Shown here: piece after piece, positions 25,328-39,717 of the stretch
Layout: the number at the start of each line of letters is the position of its first letter
How positions within the stretch are numbered: the stretch's first letter is position 1
Assembly: GCF_042242105.1 (NCBI RefSeq)
Contig: NC_092029.1
Coordinates: 22,560,885 to 22,624,884, forward strand
Length of the DNA: 64,000 bases
Reading direction: 5' to 3'
Source: Pempheris klunzingeri
Taxonomy: Eukaryota > Chordata > Actinopteri > Acropomatiformes > Pempheridae
Notes under the pieces: model-generated
What the model saw: the letters and a program-made list of their open reading frames with translations, nothing else
What the model was told of the DNA's origin: nothing
The model's database searches: none
Translations under genes and position numbers: made by a program

Positions 25328-26056
25328 CAGCAGGACACGGGACAGACCTGCCACCCTGTCTCTTATCCCTGGGGGGGAACTGGCCGTGTAGCTACAGCAG
25401 AGGACGTGTCAAAGCAGAGGGAATGAGACTGATGTGGGACGGTGGTCAGCGATGGACGGAGCAAATCATTAGTTACACTGACACCAAAGTTAAACGGGCC
25501 ACACACAAACTAAACCCACCGTGACAGGAGGGCAAACATGGCGGACGTAGAATACACACACACACACACACACCCTGGCTCATCTGATAATGAAGGACAC
25601 GCTTAAATGAATGTCCAGCTATGAGGACAGTGGGAATTTTTGGCTCTGGTTGATGGAACATTCTGGAAATCAATTCAAGTCATTTTATTTCATTAATTCA
25701 GCCAAAACTGATTAACCAGGAAACTTTTTTTGTTTTGCTTTTTTTTGCCTGTGGCTAGCTGTGTGTATATCTGTAAAAGCCTCACACACACACACACACA
25801 CACACAGACGTACAGGGACAGACACACATCTACACACATTAACACACGTAAACACACAGCTCAGACAGGTATCAGCTGATGCTTGTTGAATCGTTACCTG
25901 AGCGTTAGACGACCAGTTGTCAGGACTCTTGATTTAAACACGTTCACTTTGATTTTTCAGACGTTACTTCTTTCACTGCAGTGCTCTTCACAAAAAACAA
26001 GAATCTCTGTGACGCTTTGTGAAGTCTTTTTATTTAGATGTTTGTGGTATCACATG

Positions 26057-26059
<3 letters not shown>

Positions 26060-26104
<45 letters not shown>
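26060..26104. repeat. (GT)n microsatellite
   Basis: About 22 GT units in the stretch 3' of the bHLH gene. Confidence 0.95.
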
Positions 26105-26107
<3 letters not shown>

Positions 26108-26560
26108 GGAGTGGCAGGATGGACAGACAGATGAGCAGGGAGGAGGGATGTTGTGGGAACACAGCTGCTGTCTGATCACTTTATGTCTCTGCAGTAACGT
26201 CCACTCACTTTAACCTCTGACTCTGTGTGTGTGTGTGTGCTGGTTTTTACTTTCATCTGACAAACACAGCAGATGGTCCCGTGGGTTGTGCTCAGCTCCC
26301 CCCCTTTGGTCCAGTAAGAAGCAGTTGAGCTCATGTGGTCGCTGTGGCGTTCTGATCCTCGTCACCACAGCAGGTAACAGAGAGCAGCTGTGAACGCTCC
26401 TGGTCCTCTGAGGTGTCACAGTGTCCTGCACCCACAGGCCTGCAGCTCCACCGGCTGACATCAGAGGAAACAGCGTTGGTGTTCACACAGAGAAACGTTG
26501 TTGCTCCATAACAGGCTCAGAGGTACAGGTACTCAGCTCGTGTCCCCATGTCAATGTCCA

Positions 26561-26725
26561 AGCGTCCTCGGAGAAGACACTGAACCCCAACCTGCTCCTG
26601 AAGCAGCGTCACTATGTGAATGTGTGTGAAAGAACAGTCTCCTGTATGAATGATGGGTGGATGAGGATGTGAGGTAAAAGCAGTAGTGGAAATGGCTAGA
26701 AAGGTGCTATACAAACACAGACCCT
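26561..26725 (+). mobile_element. tRNA-derived SINE, 3' part only
   Basis: It shares the words 'aagacactgaaccccaac', 'gtgtgtgaaagaacagtctc' and 'ggctagaaaggtgctatac' with the SINEs at 611-858 and 62424-62692. The tRNA-like head is missing or unrecognisable. Confidence 0.7.
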
Positions 26726-28867
26726 CAAACTCTTTGACGTGTTCCTGTTTCTGTGGGAAGGTGAAAACCAGTGCACGGCCACAGTAAAATCAGTGCATGG
26801 TTCAAACAGTGAAGTGTTTGCACACTTTGTCTCTTTTATGTCAAGGCGTTTTCCACTCAAAGCTGCCAGCGTCCTGCTTCCTTGCAGTGCTTGTAGTTTG
26901 TGTGTCTCGGCTCTTGATTTACTCGGTGTGGTTCTCTGTGCAGCAGAGAAATCATGTCGATATGTTGGTGTGGAGCCGCCTACAGCAGGAGAGAGCCCAG
27001 ACTCTCTGGAATCATCTCCCCCTTCCACGGGATGGGCTCTGCTCCACAGGCAACAGTTCAGCGCTCAAGGCCAGCTCTATAAATCTGCCCGGGGGGGCCG
27101 TCTGCCCCGTGTGCTCCCTGAGCGCTGATGAATCATGTAAAGCTGCTGGGCGGGGGGGGGGGGGGGAGAGAGCTGCTGAGGCAGAGGTTACAGAAGGACA
27201 GCAGGAGATGCGTCTCGCTGCTCAGACGTCCCAGCAGCACCAAAGTCTCCTCACGTCCGCCTCAACCACATCAGCTGCTCACTGCTTTCTACTTTCACTC
27301 TGTTTAGGTGTTTCAACAGCAACAGCAAATTCTTCCTGCTTTCGTTCATGTTTATTCTTTCTTCTTTCCAAACGTCACCATGTCGTGTTTTAGTGTCCAC
27401 ATCCGGGTTTCTTAAACGCAGCTCATCCCAGCCCCCACTTTGAGTTTGGACACAGTGGTGGAGCCCCGAACCAGTGCAACCAGAGGAAGAGCTTCAGTGT
27501 GATGCAGCCACAGGAACACAGTGGAGTCCTTTCAGCTTCAGGGTTTTCAATCACTTCCCTGGAAGTGAACGTGAAGTGAGCGCTCCATCGTTCACACCCG
27601 CTGTGGTGGATCACAGCAGCCGGCTTTTCGTGTTCCTCAGTGAACCCACAGACCTGCAGGGACACACACCAGCCCAGTCTGTCTCTGTGTGTATGGATGT
27701 TCAGACAGCAGCTATTTCTGCCACTGGAACAGCTTCAACACAGAGTAGCCCCCCCCATTGCCTCACATGGGAGATAATGGACATAGTTTCACTATCTGCT
27801 GCTCATTACAGCCAGAACACTGTGATTACAGGCTGGATTTATGGAGCTCTGAGGCCACACTCCCCCTGCTCTGGCCGGGCCTGTGCTGGAGCCGGGTACG
27901 GGTCGAGGAGGGGGAGGAGAGGAGAGAAGGACAGGAGGACAGTAAAGGAGGGCAGATGGAGGACAGGAGGAAGGTGACAAATGGTCCATTTGGTCAGTGC
28001 TGTACCTCTGTACGGAGCACAGGGTGGGGGGGTCAGACATGAGAGAAAATTCAACTGTAGATGTCTCTATTTACCTGATTAAACATTCAGATCATCAACT
28101 CTTTATTCCGCTTTTCTTTAATTCAGTTTAGCTGGTCTCAGACTGTACCTGACTATGGCCCCTCTGAGGAACACGAGCCTGATGGGACCGGATCAGGGTC
28201 CACGCTGTGTCTGAGGGGTGCAGAGCCTGTTACTGTCCCTGTCGTCGTCCTGTGTCTGATCATCCAGGTCACGTGTCTCATCCTGCTCCTCTGCTAGCCA
28301 CATAGTTTGATTGTGACTCTTTTTGGGGAAAATAAAGCCAGTGTTTTGGTTCCACACAGTTTCTTTGTGCCTTGACCACAGAGCGTTTCCCCTGTCCGTC
28401 CAGCTGACACTCGTGGAAAATACTCCAACTTTAACTCTTCATTCAACACGTCAGCTTCACCTCACAGCGTTTAGGTGGATTTGTCCTAGTGGGACCTCTG
28501 AACTTGTTATTGATGTTCTGTTGTGTTGGCCTGCAGCAGAACCAACCTGCCGAGTTCTGCAGATGAATCCAGTCGGTGGAGTTACTTCGTCCTCTAAGAA
28601 TGATCAGCGAGACTTCTCACAGCATCACTGCTGCTGTGTGCTGAGGGCTGTAGGATGAGCACCCTGCTGATGAGCCCCCCCCCAGGGATCATGGTCTGTA
28701 CATCAGGCTGACCGCCTTCACTGCTGAGTGTTTGTCTTCGGAGCAGAATGACCTCGTAGAGACGCAGCGGTCTAAACTGTAGATCAGCTCTTTGGTCAGG
28801 CTCAATGTGTCTGTTCAGAGAGCGCACCACAGTCACACATGTGAGAGACAGACACACTGAGTCAGTC

Positions 28868-28902
<35 letters not shown>

Positions 28903-31671
28903 AGCAGTGGGCAGATCATCAGCATTTTAATATCATCTCAATTCAAGTACATCAAATGTAGAAATCTACTGGTCGTACATCCAGACAACAGTGACACATG
29001 TCAACAGACTCACAGGAGCTCCTCACTGAATTAATGCACCAGTTTTCTGTCTCATACTTCATCAGCAGAACAGTTTGTCTGTCATGTGACGGCCAGGATG
29101 CCCCTTTACTATTTAAAGAGAAAAACTGTTCGGTCTGTGCCAGAAGCACGTGTGATTGGATTTATAGGATTCATGTCTTTGTGACTGAGCTCAGGAACAC
29201 CCTGGGCCGTCAGAGGGCACGGCTCAAAAAGGACAACATGACCACAGGATGAAGGCACAGCCAAAGCAGAGCCGTCCTCTGGACGCCAGTGCTTATGGGC
29301 GACTTGGCTTTTGGAATGCATACCAGGAAGAATTCTTGGAGATGGAGAGCAAATGAAATAAATATTGTTTCGATCAATATTTATTTCTGCTGGAAATTAC
29401 TAAGTGCTGTGCTTTTCTGTCACAAACGGCGTTCTCCACCACACGACTGTGAAAAGGCCACTAACCAACAGAATGAGCTGGTGTCTCAGTTCGACTCTTT
29501 GATGTGTTCAGCTGCTTCTACCACATGGTGGCTTCAGGAGGCGTGTTCATTAGTGTCACAGTGCTCCGGGCTGGGTTTAAAAGGACGTCTCTGACAGCAA
29601 CATGTCAGCACGTCAACTCTGTCCTGTCACGTCATAAAGGGCTCATCTGTATATCGCTGAGGTAACGTCACAGGCACACACTTCAAGTAATTTCAGGTAT
29701 GAAGGAGAAGGATTCAACACCATTCGGTCATAAATAATGTACACTTTGTCACGTGTGATTTTCAAGGAGTTGGAAAACTCTGTGAACCATGCAAATGTAG
29801 AGGATGTGTGACTGGAGGCGGGTCATGGGGTGTAGCCTTGGAACAGGAGTGCTCTGAGGCAAACAATGCTCCTGGTCTCAGAAACACTCTGACATGTCAG
29901 AGCAGAGCGCTGCAATCCCAGTCCTGCCCCACACTCACACACAAACACATTTCATAGTTCTTGCATACACAATTCTACATTTCAGTCAGGAAATGTGTGC
30001 AGGCTTCATGTGAAATTACAAAAATATACAAATGTGATCTCAAACAGACCTTCTGTTGGTAAAAAACAGGCCAAAATATGAAAAAAGTTCTTATTCTGCA
30101 TGCTTTGGAGGAATTGAGGTATTTGTGGGTGTCCATGGTACAAACATGTTAACTCTGTAGCGGATCGGTGCTTACAGGGGTCAGGTGGGGCCAGATAGGG
30201 GTTACATGGGGGTCGAGTGGTCTCCAGAGTCCATAATCCTTTTTAAATATGTGAGACATGCTAAGCTGCTTCTTTTCTGCTGCTGGACTGAATCCCCTTG
30301 ATTGTCTGCAATGTGCTCGGATACAGCTGATCTAAAGAGGAACATGTGAGAGAGACATGGCTGTTTCCAGGAACACGTGCAGACAGAGCACGCAACCACA
30401 CGTCAGGGGACTCTGCTTCTGGGGTAACTCTGCTTCGGGGGACATGTCTGACTGGTTTGGCCGTCATGCTGAACAAACACAGCAGGTCACATGACAAAAC
30501 GTGGCCACAGAGTTGCACAACACCTCTGTCCATACACGCTAACAACGGATGACTTCAAATGGCGATGGTCAAGAATTCTGTGATTCCAAAAGTTACAACA
30601 ACGATGATGATAAAACATACGACACACTGTTACACACATCAGTCACATACTGGCACTGAAAACCAGCTGGATTTAAAAAACACGGGCACTTACAGAGAAG
30701 TTTAAAGTCCAAAGTGACCAGAGCTGCCTGAGTCAGCTCCACCGTTAAAGACATCAGCCACTGGCTGAAGGAGCTGCTCAAGCCCACGTCAAAGGTCCAT
30801 GATGCCGTCTCAGTGGGGCTCTGGACAGTGACATCAGACGGGCGTCACATTTACTGTCTGCTGTTTTCAGGTAACACTTCAAACTGATGTACTACACAGA
30901 GCGCTAAAATATTCCACCAATGGAACAAACCGATTACTTCATGCTGACAACCTCACAAAGTAATACCTGGGATGTTACACACACAGAACAATGATTCCTG
31001 ATGTCATGTTTCCGCTCTGACGTCGGCTCCACTGACTACTTGTTTTTTTTTTTTTTCGGTTTTCTAATGTAACTGCCACCACGAGACGCCATCTCCTCAC
31101 ATCACTTGGCTTTGTGGACTCAGCATTTATACCTAGTAGCAGCCTGACAGCCACTGTTGGCTATGGAGAGACACAGACCTGTCCACCGACCTCCTGTCCC
31201 CATCATATCATATTGTTTTATATTATACCCTAGTCTCTTGTACATGTTCGGGCTCCATCCTCTCTACAAAAATATCACATTTTACATCTTCTATCTATTA
31301 ACTACCTGATTCTTTGTCAAACAGGATGAGTGGATCCAGTCACAGCTCATTGTGCATGAGAGCTGTCCACTCTACTGAACACACATGTGAAAACACGCCC
31401 TGTGTGCGTGAGTGTGTGTCACACACACACACACAGGGCTCATGATGCACAGTTCCAGCCTGGCAAAACTTCATTTCCAGTCAGTTGTGTTTTAGAGAAA
31501 AAAGTGTGAGCAAGTAACCCCCACCCCCCACCCCCAGGTACCCACGTATCCCCTCCCCCCTCCCACATATGGTCAGCATCCAAACATGGTGCTGTAGACC
31601 TTCAGGTCATTCTACCGATGGACTTCACATCTATGATCCATCTCTCCTCTCCAACGAGCTGCAGCGTTCAC

Positions 31672-31674
<3 letters not shown>

Positions 31675-31745
<71 letters not shown>
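31675..31745. repeat. (GT)n microsatellite just past the SLC5A6 stop codon
   Basis: About 35 GT units ending about 20 bases beyond the SLC5A6 stop codon (31765-31767), so it lies in the 3' UTR. The transcript carries it as a CA repeat. Confidence 0.95.
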
Positions 31746-31746
<1 letters not shown>

Positions 31747-31764
31747 TGAGCAGGGGAAAGAGGA

Positions 31765-34700
31765 TCATAAGGCTGTCTCCTGCAGGGTGGGAGGTGTCAG
31801 CTGGCACTGGGGCAGAGTGCTCCTTGTCTCCAGGTGGTCGTCATCCTCTGTCTGCGCTCTGTCGCTCTCTGTCTCTTTGTGCTCTGAGACTGTGTCCTCT
31901 TTGCAGTAAGCTGCTCTGTTGCTGTCTTTCTTGGCCATCTGATACAGCTGTGTGTCCGTTCCTTTGGGCTGGTCAACAGGGATAAAGAGTGATGAGGAGT
32001 CTGCTTAGGTGATCAGAGCAGGAGAGCACACAGCAGTGTAAATGGCGTTACCTTGTGAGCCAGAGGAGTGACACAGCACAGCTTCTCTCTGTAGCGCCCG
32101 GGCAGGAAGAAGAGCAGCGTGCCCAGGACTGGGTACACTGTGCCGGGGGTCAGCTCCCTCTCCTTCATAGGTCCTGACATGTTCACACACACATGAACAG
32201 CTGAGCACTGACTCTGGGTTATTCCTGTGTGTCACTGAGTAAAACCACTGTGGAGTAATAAGGCTGGGCACAGTGAAACACAAACCTGGAGCTGTTCCTG
32301 AGGGACATCAGGCAGGAAGACAGACTACAGCCTGGCTGCTCTGTGTCCGACTATCAGGGTGCACTTCATACCATCAAATGGTGCTGATCTGTTCACATTC
32401 TGCTACCTAAGCCTAAGCCTGGGGAGCTAATGAGCCAGCCAACACATCTCCACGTCTTTCAGTGGCACTAAGGTCGTATGTGCAGTTGGTGCGAGCGTAC
32501 CTGTTAGCAGGCTGACGAGAAGCCCCACCACCACCACAGTGGCTGAGTTGTGAGCACTGTACCACATGTAGGACAAAGAGTAGAGCGCCTCCACCCCCGT
32601 CAGCCTGAGGGGAAAGGAAGCAGCGTTACACCTATCTATTCCTTGATAAGCCATCATCAGCTGACTGAACAGGTGAAGTCTGTCTGTGGTGTTCAGGGAG
32701 AGCAGCATGTGCTACCTGGGCTTGGCTGTGGTGGCGCTGAGCAGCGTCGTCATGGCAGTGGCGTTCAAGGTGTCCAGCAGGGGCAGAGCAGTGGCGTTGA
32801 AAGGTGGCACTGGGGTGGGACCAGACATACGCACCACAAAGCTGCCAATGCCGATCCAGAAGGCCATGGCGAGGCCTGCTGCCAAGCCAACCAGTGCCCC
32901 CTGGGGAGGGAGCAGACAGGACACACAGGCGAGTTCAGGCCTCCACTGAAACCACTCGAGCTGCCGTGTCTGTGACGGTCTGATGTGAAGTGTTCACTCA
33001 CAGGAGAAAGACTCATTGTCATGCCTGTCTGTGAGTGTTAACGTGGTGAAACAAAGATGAAGGAGCTAAAAGGACTCACTATACTGTTGGCCCAGGGGAA
33101 GAACATGCCTAGACAAAAGAGGCCCAGCAGAGGACCCCCCACCATCCCAAAGATGCTGAAGGCTGCCTGAGGACACAGAGGAGAGTGTATGTGTGTGTGT
33201 GAGAGAAAGCTTTTCTGAATAAAGGGTGTTTACAGACACATTTCACTGTGCAAGTCCTCACAAATACTTTACAGCACATTAATCCTTCCTGTGTGATTCA
33301 GACCATGTGAGGGGTGTGTTACCTGCAGCACTGATCCCATGAGAGAGGCGAGGTAGGCCATGGCCAGACACACCAGGCCGTAGGCCAGAGCTGCACAGCC
33401 AGCAGAGGACACACACGTTTAGAGGTCACACCTGTTCTACACTCCACTACACAAGTACCAGTGTGAACTGAGCTACACAGGGACTGATGCTCTGTACTGG
33501 AATCACAGGATGCTCTGTTACAGATGCCTCTGATAAACAACAAACAGCTAGCATGAGTACAACGCAGATCAACATCCCACAGTACACGGTCGGTGAGAGC
33601 TGGCTTACCGAGTCCCTTGGACAGCAGCGTGGCTTTGGCTTCAGTCATGTTTGGAAAATGAGGTTTTATCAGGTCCTCCATGGTTACTGTAGCTAAGGAG
33701 TTGAAGGCTGATGAGATGGTGCTGAGGAGGACAGACATGGGAAAATGGGACTGGATGAATAAATTGGATACAGTAGTGTGTACAGCACAGGCCCTCTGGG
33801 CAAAATAAAAGACCATATACGCCCCTCCTGTAACCTACACCTGATTTCAACTCCATTTTAAAACAAGACTGAACCTTAAAGGTCTGTTAGACTGTGAGGT
33901 GTGCTCACTTCCTAAAACGGTCCTCAATCTAAAACTAAAATTGGTCATCACAAATATAGACGTACTCACAAGACAATCATGCACACAATGACATTACGTC
34001 ACTGTTTCACTATGAACACAGTTAGCTATAGTAAGGTGGAAGTTATGTGAAAACAGCTTGATAAATCTCATCTGTGCTGTGTGGCTGTGCATCACTGTGC
34101 TCTGAGACGATGACCTCTCTGCCACAGACTGACAGCTAACCACTGTCAACTAACAGCTGGCCTCTGGGTTAGCAGCGGCTTGCTGTAGCTAATGCTTAAG
34201 ATATGTTTAGTTATTGTTAAGACAGGTTCACTGTTATATGAACCTGGGTTGGAAACCATCCACCTGCTGACTGACTGAACAGACAAGCTCTACATCCACG
34301 CCAGTTTCCTTTTACCTGAGCGCTCCACTGAAGAGACAGGCCACAAACAGTCCTGGGAGGCCGGGCAGATCCCTGAACACATCCATCACAAAGTACAGCA
34401 CCATCTGCACACAGCAAGTACACGTCAGGACACACATCCAGAGGCCGCAGCAGCTAACACACAGTGTGCCCACGATTGTGAGGGGAGCCATGAAGGCTAA
34501 TTAGACTTCACCTGGTCATTAGTTTTGACGTAGCCCTTGTCCAGAGGGCTGTCCTCTCCATAGCGAGCAAACATGACCAGACCCATCAGACACCCTAAAC
34601 ACAGAACGATCTGTTGGCACGGGAAAACAACGTAGCAGGACCTGAGGAACAACAGAGGAGGACAAACGTGATTCCAAACTGTCCAGGGTCATGGACAGCA

Positions 34701-37611
34701 CTGTCAACAGCATCGTGAGGGCGTTTAGTACAGGATACACATGAAAACTCATGCTTTACATGAAAGGAACAACAGGAATACTGCAGAACATGTGAACATC
34801 AACAACACTACAGCCTGAGCCGAGCATGTGGAGAGACACCGAGGGTACTCACATGATGGCCTCTTTCTCTGTGCGAGAGCTGAGGTATCTCTGGACCTGG
34901 GCCTGGTTGACCCCGTACAGAGCTAACATCAGGAAGACCCCTCCTACACCCAGGGTCCAGAAGGTGTGGCGCTCCAGAGGGTCGGGATTCAGGCTAGGTC
35001 GGCACAGAGTGAGCACAACATGAACGTCTCAACGTGGACTCCACAGAGCCAAGTGTTTTTAGCCAGATTCTCTGACCACACCTCATGCAACACAACATGT
35101 CAGGATAGAGAGGAACTCTTCAGAACGTCGAGCACTCACTCTAGGCCAGCAATGCGGCTGCCATTCACTGCTTTCCTCCACACCTCTGCTATGCCCCCTG
35201 CCTGACTGGCCCCCACCACGATGACCGCCAGCTGGCCGGCAAACATCACCACCGTCTGGAACACGTCGGTCCAGATCACAGCCTTCAGACCCCCCTGGAC
35301 ACATGTAACACTGTGTGAGGGCGTGTGTGGGGCAGAGCCGCGGCATACTGACAACAAGCAGAACGAGTAGTCTCTGTGTTCCTGCACAGAGTGGAGATGA
35401 TGGCAGGGAGAAGCCAGACCTCAGAGAAACTGAGCTCCCCAACTGTTCAGGAGAATCTCCAGTCGGGCAGACATTTTGTGTTAGTGTGGATCATGACCAC
35501 AGTAGTGCTGACTGAAGAGACTTCCTGTCAACCATAAAGTCTCTCCCTCTGTCACATTATGGTGTAGCTTTGATTTGATGCCAAATACTATGATACAAAT
35601 GCAGTAGTTTCAGTCTTCATCTTTGTCTAATCAACAAATATTTTATGACAGATTTTATGACATTCGGGAAAGATTCAGGGACTCACCAGAGCAGTATATA
35701 GAGTGCACACCAATCCCATGGCCAGCACTGCCCCCCATAGGTCAAAGCCTGTCACTGCAAGTGAACAGAGTGAGCGCGTGACCACAAAACAGGACGGGAA
35801 CATTACGTAACTACAACTGGAGCTGTAGGTGTAAGTGTGGACTCCTGTTGGTGGATCCTGCAGTAAACGGTGGCAGTGATGCTTCTCTTACCTGCATTGA
35901 GAGCCAAGGCCGGAGCATACAGCACCACACCCATGTAAATAACCTGCAGCAGGAGAGAGGAAAGGCTGTAGGACAGAGCTGGAAACCAGTCCGTGACTTC
36001 TGTTTTAGAAAATACATGGAGAGAAGTCCACAGGTTTGGGACGACAGATCCAGCTGTGACTGTGGGGCAGGGTAATACGACCACTATGTGGACACAAGTA
36101 AACTAAACCCTTTACTTGGTGTGATGAAAAGGTAAAGTACACATGTCTGAAGTGGCAAGACTGAACACTGTCCAAGCTTTTCCAGGGCAGAGTGTAGATG
36201 GTGTTATCGTCAGAGAAGCAAAAACAGCCCATAACAGAACATTTACAGAGGTTAGTGTGACCTCTCCTGGGTCACTGGGGCTGGATTACAACTGGCCAAT
36301 AAGAGCAGTCTTAGGTCTGTTATTTCCCATCACTGATTGCTGGTTCACATCTAATCGTGGTTCTCCATAGACAAAAACATGGTCTTAATCCAGTCAAATG
36401 ACTGGTAGTACCTTAACATAAACCATAGAGGATAAACTCCAAACTGGCAGAGGTGTCAGGGGCTTGTTACTTTAGTGGCGAGCTGCCATTCGGTAGATGG
36501 CTGCCCACCTCCATGTCTCACTCTCTCACTGGTGCCAGCCTTCAACACATTTACTTAATAGCATATTTTCTGGGTCAGGTGATTCATGTCTTTACTAAGT
36601 GGCTGTTTCAGAGAGACCACGTCCAGGTGGTGGTCATTTAATCAAAAGTAGCCCCAGTGAGCTGTTTCCTGGACGTGTTGACAGGAGGGAAGCCAAAAAG
36701 TAGAAAGACACTGTGATGCAGACAAACATACCATCTGAAAGATGAAGGTCATGGTCCCACATATGCGAACTGTCTTGTTGAAGCGTAGCTCCAGATACTG
36801 TGGAGGGAGACAATGTGAAAGAAAAAAGAAAAAGAAACAAAATCAAAAGGCTGATTAAAGCATCATTATCAACAGCCAGTGTGTGACATCTGGTCAGATA
36901 TGAGGATCCACGATTGTCAAATCTTTGGTTAGAGCTCATTCTCTGTTCACAGGAGGTGACTGCAGCACTGCTCATTCTGATCACTCGGCTCACTGTCCTT
37001 ATGATAACGAGACAACCTGTCAGTCTGGCTGTAGATAAGAAGGCTGAGCTGGGAGAAAAGAGAGAACAGAGGAAAACAGAGAAACAGGCAGAGAGAGCTC
37101 ATTAATCTACCCCAGTGGACGGTCATGTCAAACTGTGTGTGCTGATGCATGTACCTCGTAGGCACTGGACAGCCGCAGTCTGTAGAAGACCGGTATGAAA
37201 ACATGAGCCGGGATGAGCAGACCCAGGAAGTAGGAGCAGCCCAGGAACCAGTACTGAGTGCCAAAGGTGTACACCTCAGACGGAGCCCCCAGGATGGCCA
37301 CAGCCGACTGGAAGGTGGCCAGCAGGGACAGAGACACAGGCAGGCAGCTCATGGAGCGGTCAGCCATCAGGAACTCCTACAACACACAGCAGGCTGCCGT
37401 CAGACACCAACCTACACTGTACAATCCTGAGACACAGCCTGCAGTCTTAGGGGGGGGGTTATGCAAGAAGGCCACTTGTATCTACCTGAGTTGTGCGCTG
37501 GCGTCCACCAGAGAAGGCATAGAAGAGGCCGATGCCAGTTGAGGCCACCAACAGCAAGGCGAAGATGACATAGTCCACCACTGTGAAGTGCATCTGGACT
37601 ACCTCCCCCAT
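31765..37611 (-). CDS. slc5a6: Sodium-dependent multivitamin transporter (SLC5A6, SMVT)
   Basis: Sixteen coding exons in transcript order: 37486-37611, 37155-37376, 36732-36797, 35892-35943, 35687-35754, 35140-35294, 34853-34993, 34512-34641, 34316-34404, 33609-33721, 33323-33390, 33080-33166, 32716-32900, 32501-32604, 32052-32173, 31765-31968. All phases match, giving 643 aa (human 635). SLC5/SSS family; imports biotin, pantothenate and lipoate with Na+ across the plasma membrane through about 12-13 helices. Near-identical SMVT blocks include [82 protein letters not shown] and [14 protein letters not shown]. An external loop with N-glycosylation sequons (NAT, NATA) lies at the end of exon 13. 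The protein ends in LQETAL, like the PDZ-binding tail of human SMVT. The start is the first ATG after an acceptor at 37619. No lesion seen. Confidence 0.96.
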
Positions 37612-37779
37612 GATAACGCTGGACGGTGTGGGTCGGGGGAGTGAAAGCTGCTGGGAGCACGTCCTCTGGGGCTGATCACGATGTGAAAGGAAATGCTTCA
37701 CCCATAGGTGACTCACTAAGTGCTGGAGGGGAAGTAAGTAAGGACAAGTTAGCCTGTGTCACTGAGACCTGGGGGGGCA

Positions 37780-37998
37780 CACTCTTTGCACTACTCATCT
37801 TTGCTCAGTTAATTATATTTCTTTTTTTCACATGCTGCCTTCTAAATTTCCTTTTTATCTATTTTTATCTTTAGCTATTTATACTTATATGTTTGGCATT
37901 TATTGCGGACAGCAATGAAAGAATTTCATTGTACAGAGAAACATGTTTCCTTACTGTGCATATGATAATATGATAACACTTTGAATCTTGAATCTTTG
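37780..37998 (+). mobile_element. LINE 3' tail (unclassified)
   Basis: It has a typical fish non-LTR 3' end: 'tttgcactactcatctttgc', a T-rich stretch, 'aatttcattgtac', then tandem 'tttgaatcttgaatcttt'. It lies upstream of the SLC5A6 start codon, in what is probably its first intron. Confidence 0.5.
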
Positions 37999-39564
37999 AA
38001 ACACACTCCCCACAGCAGCAGCATCATCGTTCTGTCTCATCGCACAGACATCAAAAATCACCAGAGCAGGGCTGGTGGTTGTCTAGCAGCTGGACACCTC
38101 CAGCCAAAATGTCCATCACCGTAAGTCTGAGAGAACAGAAGCTAACCTGCGTCACATTTATTTAAAGCTGAATTACTTTACAGAACTAGCAGTCTATTTG
38201 GAAACACCGTAATGTCGGAGGGAACCATGGTTTGCAGGAACCATTTTCAAGAGCCCGTATTAAAAATTTGACTCAAAAACAGACAGGCTCAACCACAAAA
38301 CTAGAAGCCCCCCCCACAGTGTCATCCTGAGGACACACAGAGCCATGTCTGTCAAACAGAAAGTTCAGGTTACTTTGATTCTATTTAAAAGCTTAGTTTT
38401 CTTTTGCTCTGTCCGTGTTAATCAAACCTGCAGTGTGCTCCTGCAGTGTCTGACACAGCAACAGGAAATCAGTCTGTCCGTGAAACTTTTCAAATGAAGA
38501 AAAAGTCCATTTTAACACCTTAAACTTAACCATCTTGTTGTTGCTGTTCAAAAAATGACCAACAGACTCGTGTAAACATACATGTTTGTATGTCATTATA
38601 TATGTTTTACTTAAAAGGTTGAGTTGGTTGCTTTTAGAAAAGCATCAGCTGAAAGTGTCCCTGTGACCCGTCTATATATCTATGGGGACATCAGCCTCTT
38701 CTGGCTCCTCCCACTGCTCCTGATGTCATTCACAAGAGTCCGCCACAACTGAACAGCACCAGCCAATCAGAGCAGGAGGTGTCTAATGCAGTGTCAGCCC
38801 CTGCTGCTAGTTTACAGGCTTAGCATCTGTCTAGCTGTAGTAGCTGATGTGCTGACAGGCACACACAGAGGGCTGGTAAAAAAACACTCACAGGTCCAGA
38901 CGGCCTTGTGGACATGAAGATCGGTCTGGGAATGCCAGGCGACAAATAAAAATTTGAGATGAAGCTACGCTACTGCATGCTCACAAATAAACATTCTGTC
39001 ACATTCACCTGTAAAACAAACGGACCACAGATGTAGCTAAAACACAGGGTTAGCCCTGTACAGTCACATGTACTCACACATACAAACACACTGTCAGTGT
39101 TATTTACTGGCCTTCTGAATGAATAATTACCCCAAATGCTTTAGAGTGTGTTGTAATTCATCACTAATGCGTAATGTATAACTGCTTATGGAGCTAACTG
39201 GTTATTGAACATTGATCGGTGTGGGAGGATCTACTGGGAGGACCCGGCTGATATGGCGTGATGAGAGCTGAAGCCATGAGCCCAGCAGTTCAAGGCACTG
39301 GAGTCCTCAACTGAATTTAATTGAAATGACTTCAATTCGACATTAAAATGACATTTAAGTTGATTAACTAATCATACATACAGCATATCCTATATGTATA
39401 TCCTCAAACTAAATTTCACTACAATTGGAGGGTAAAATTCTCTGAAACTCATAAATAATTGTGTCACCACTATATGTGCAAAGTTATCTTTCCAAATGAT
39501 CTAATATGCTTTTAAATGAAATGTCTTCATTTTCAAACCCTTATCTGTCTTTGACCCATTAAAG

Positions 39565-39596
<32 letters not shown>

Positions 39597-39717
39597 GGCC
39601 TGTCTATAACATCCTCAGAGCTACTATGAGCCCTTCCTAAGTTAAAAACTAGTAGAACAAAAAGTAGAACATGTGTTTCTCACCTGATCATGAAAGAAAA
39701 AGAGCTGAAGGACTTAC

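Larger units (their letters stand above)
25328..31764. other. 6.4-kb stretch between two convergent genes
   Basis: No coding exon was recognised. Contents: CA/GT tracts at 25556-25573, 25784-25806, 26060-26104 and 28870-28899, a SINE fragment at 26561-26725, G and C homopolymers near 27151 and 27750, and a long GT tract at 31675-31745. The 100-200-codon open frames here lack family motifs, splice context or consistent codon use. The 3' UTRs of both flanking genes must lie in this interval. Confidence 0.45.

Noticed and set aside
26797-27393. 198-aa open frame, and the 167-aa frame at 27474-27977
   Set aside because: No domain, no splice signals at sensible places, and a mixed-composition sequence. 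Judged chance open frames in the intergenic stretch.
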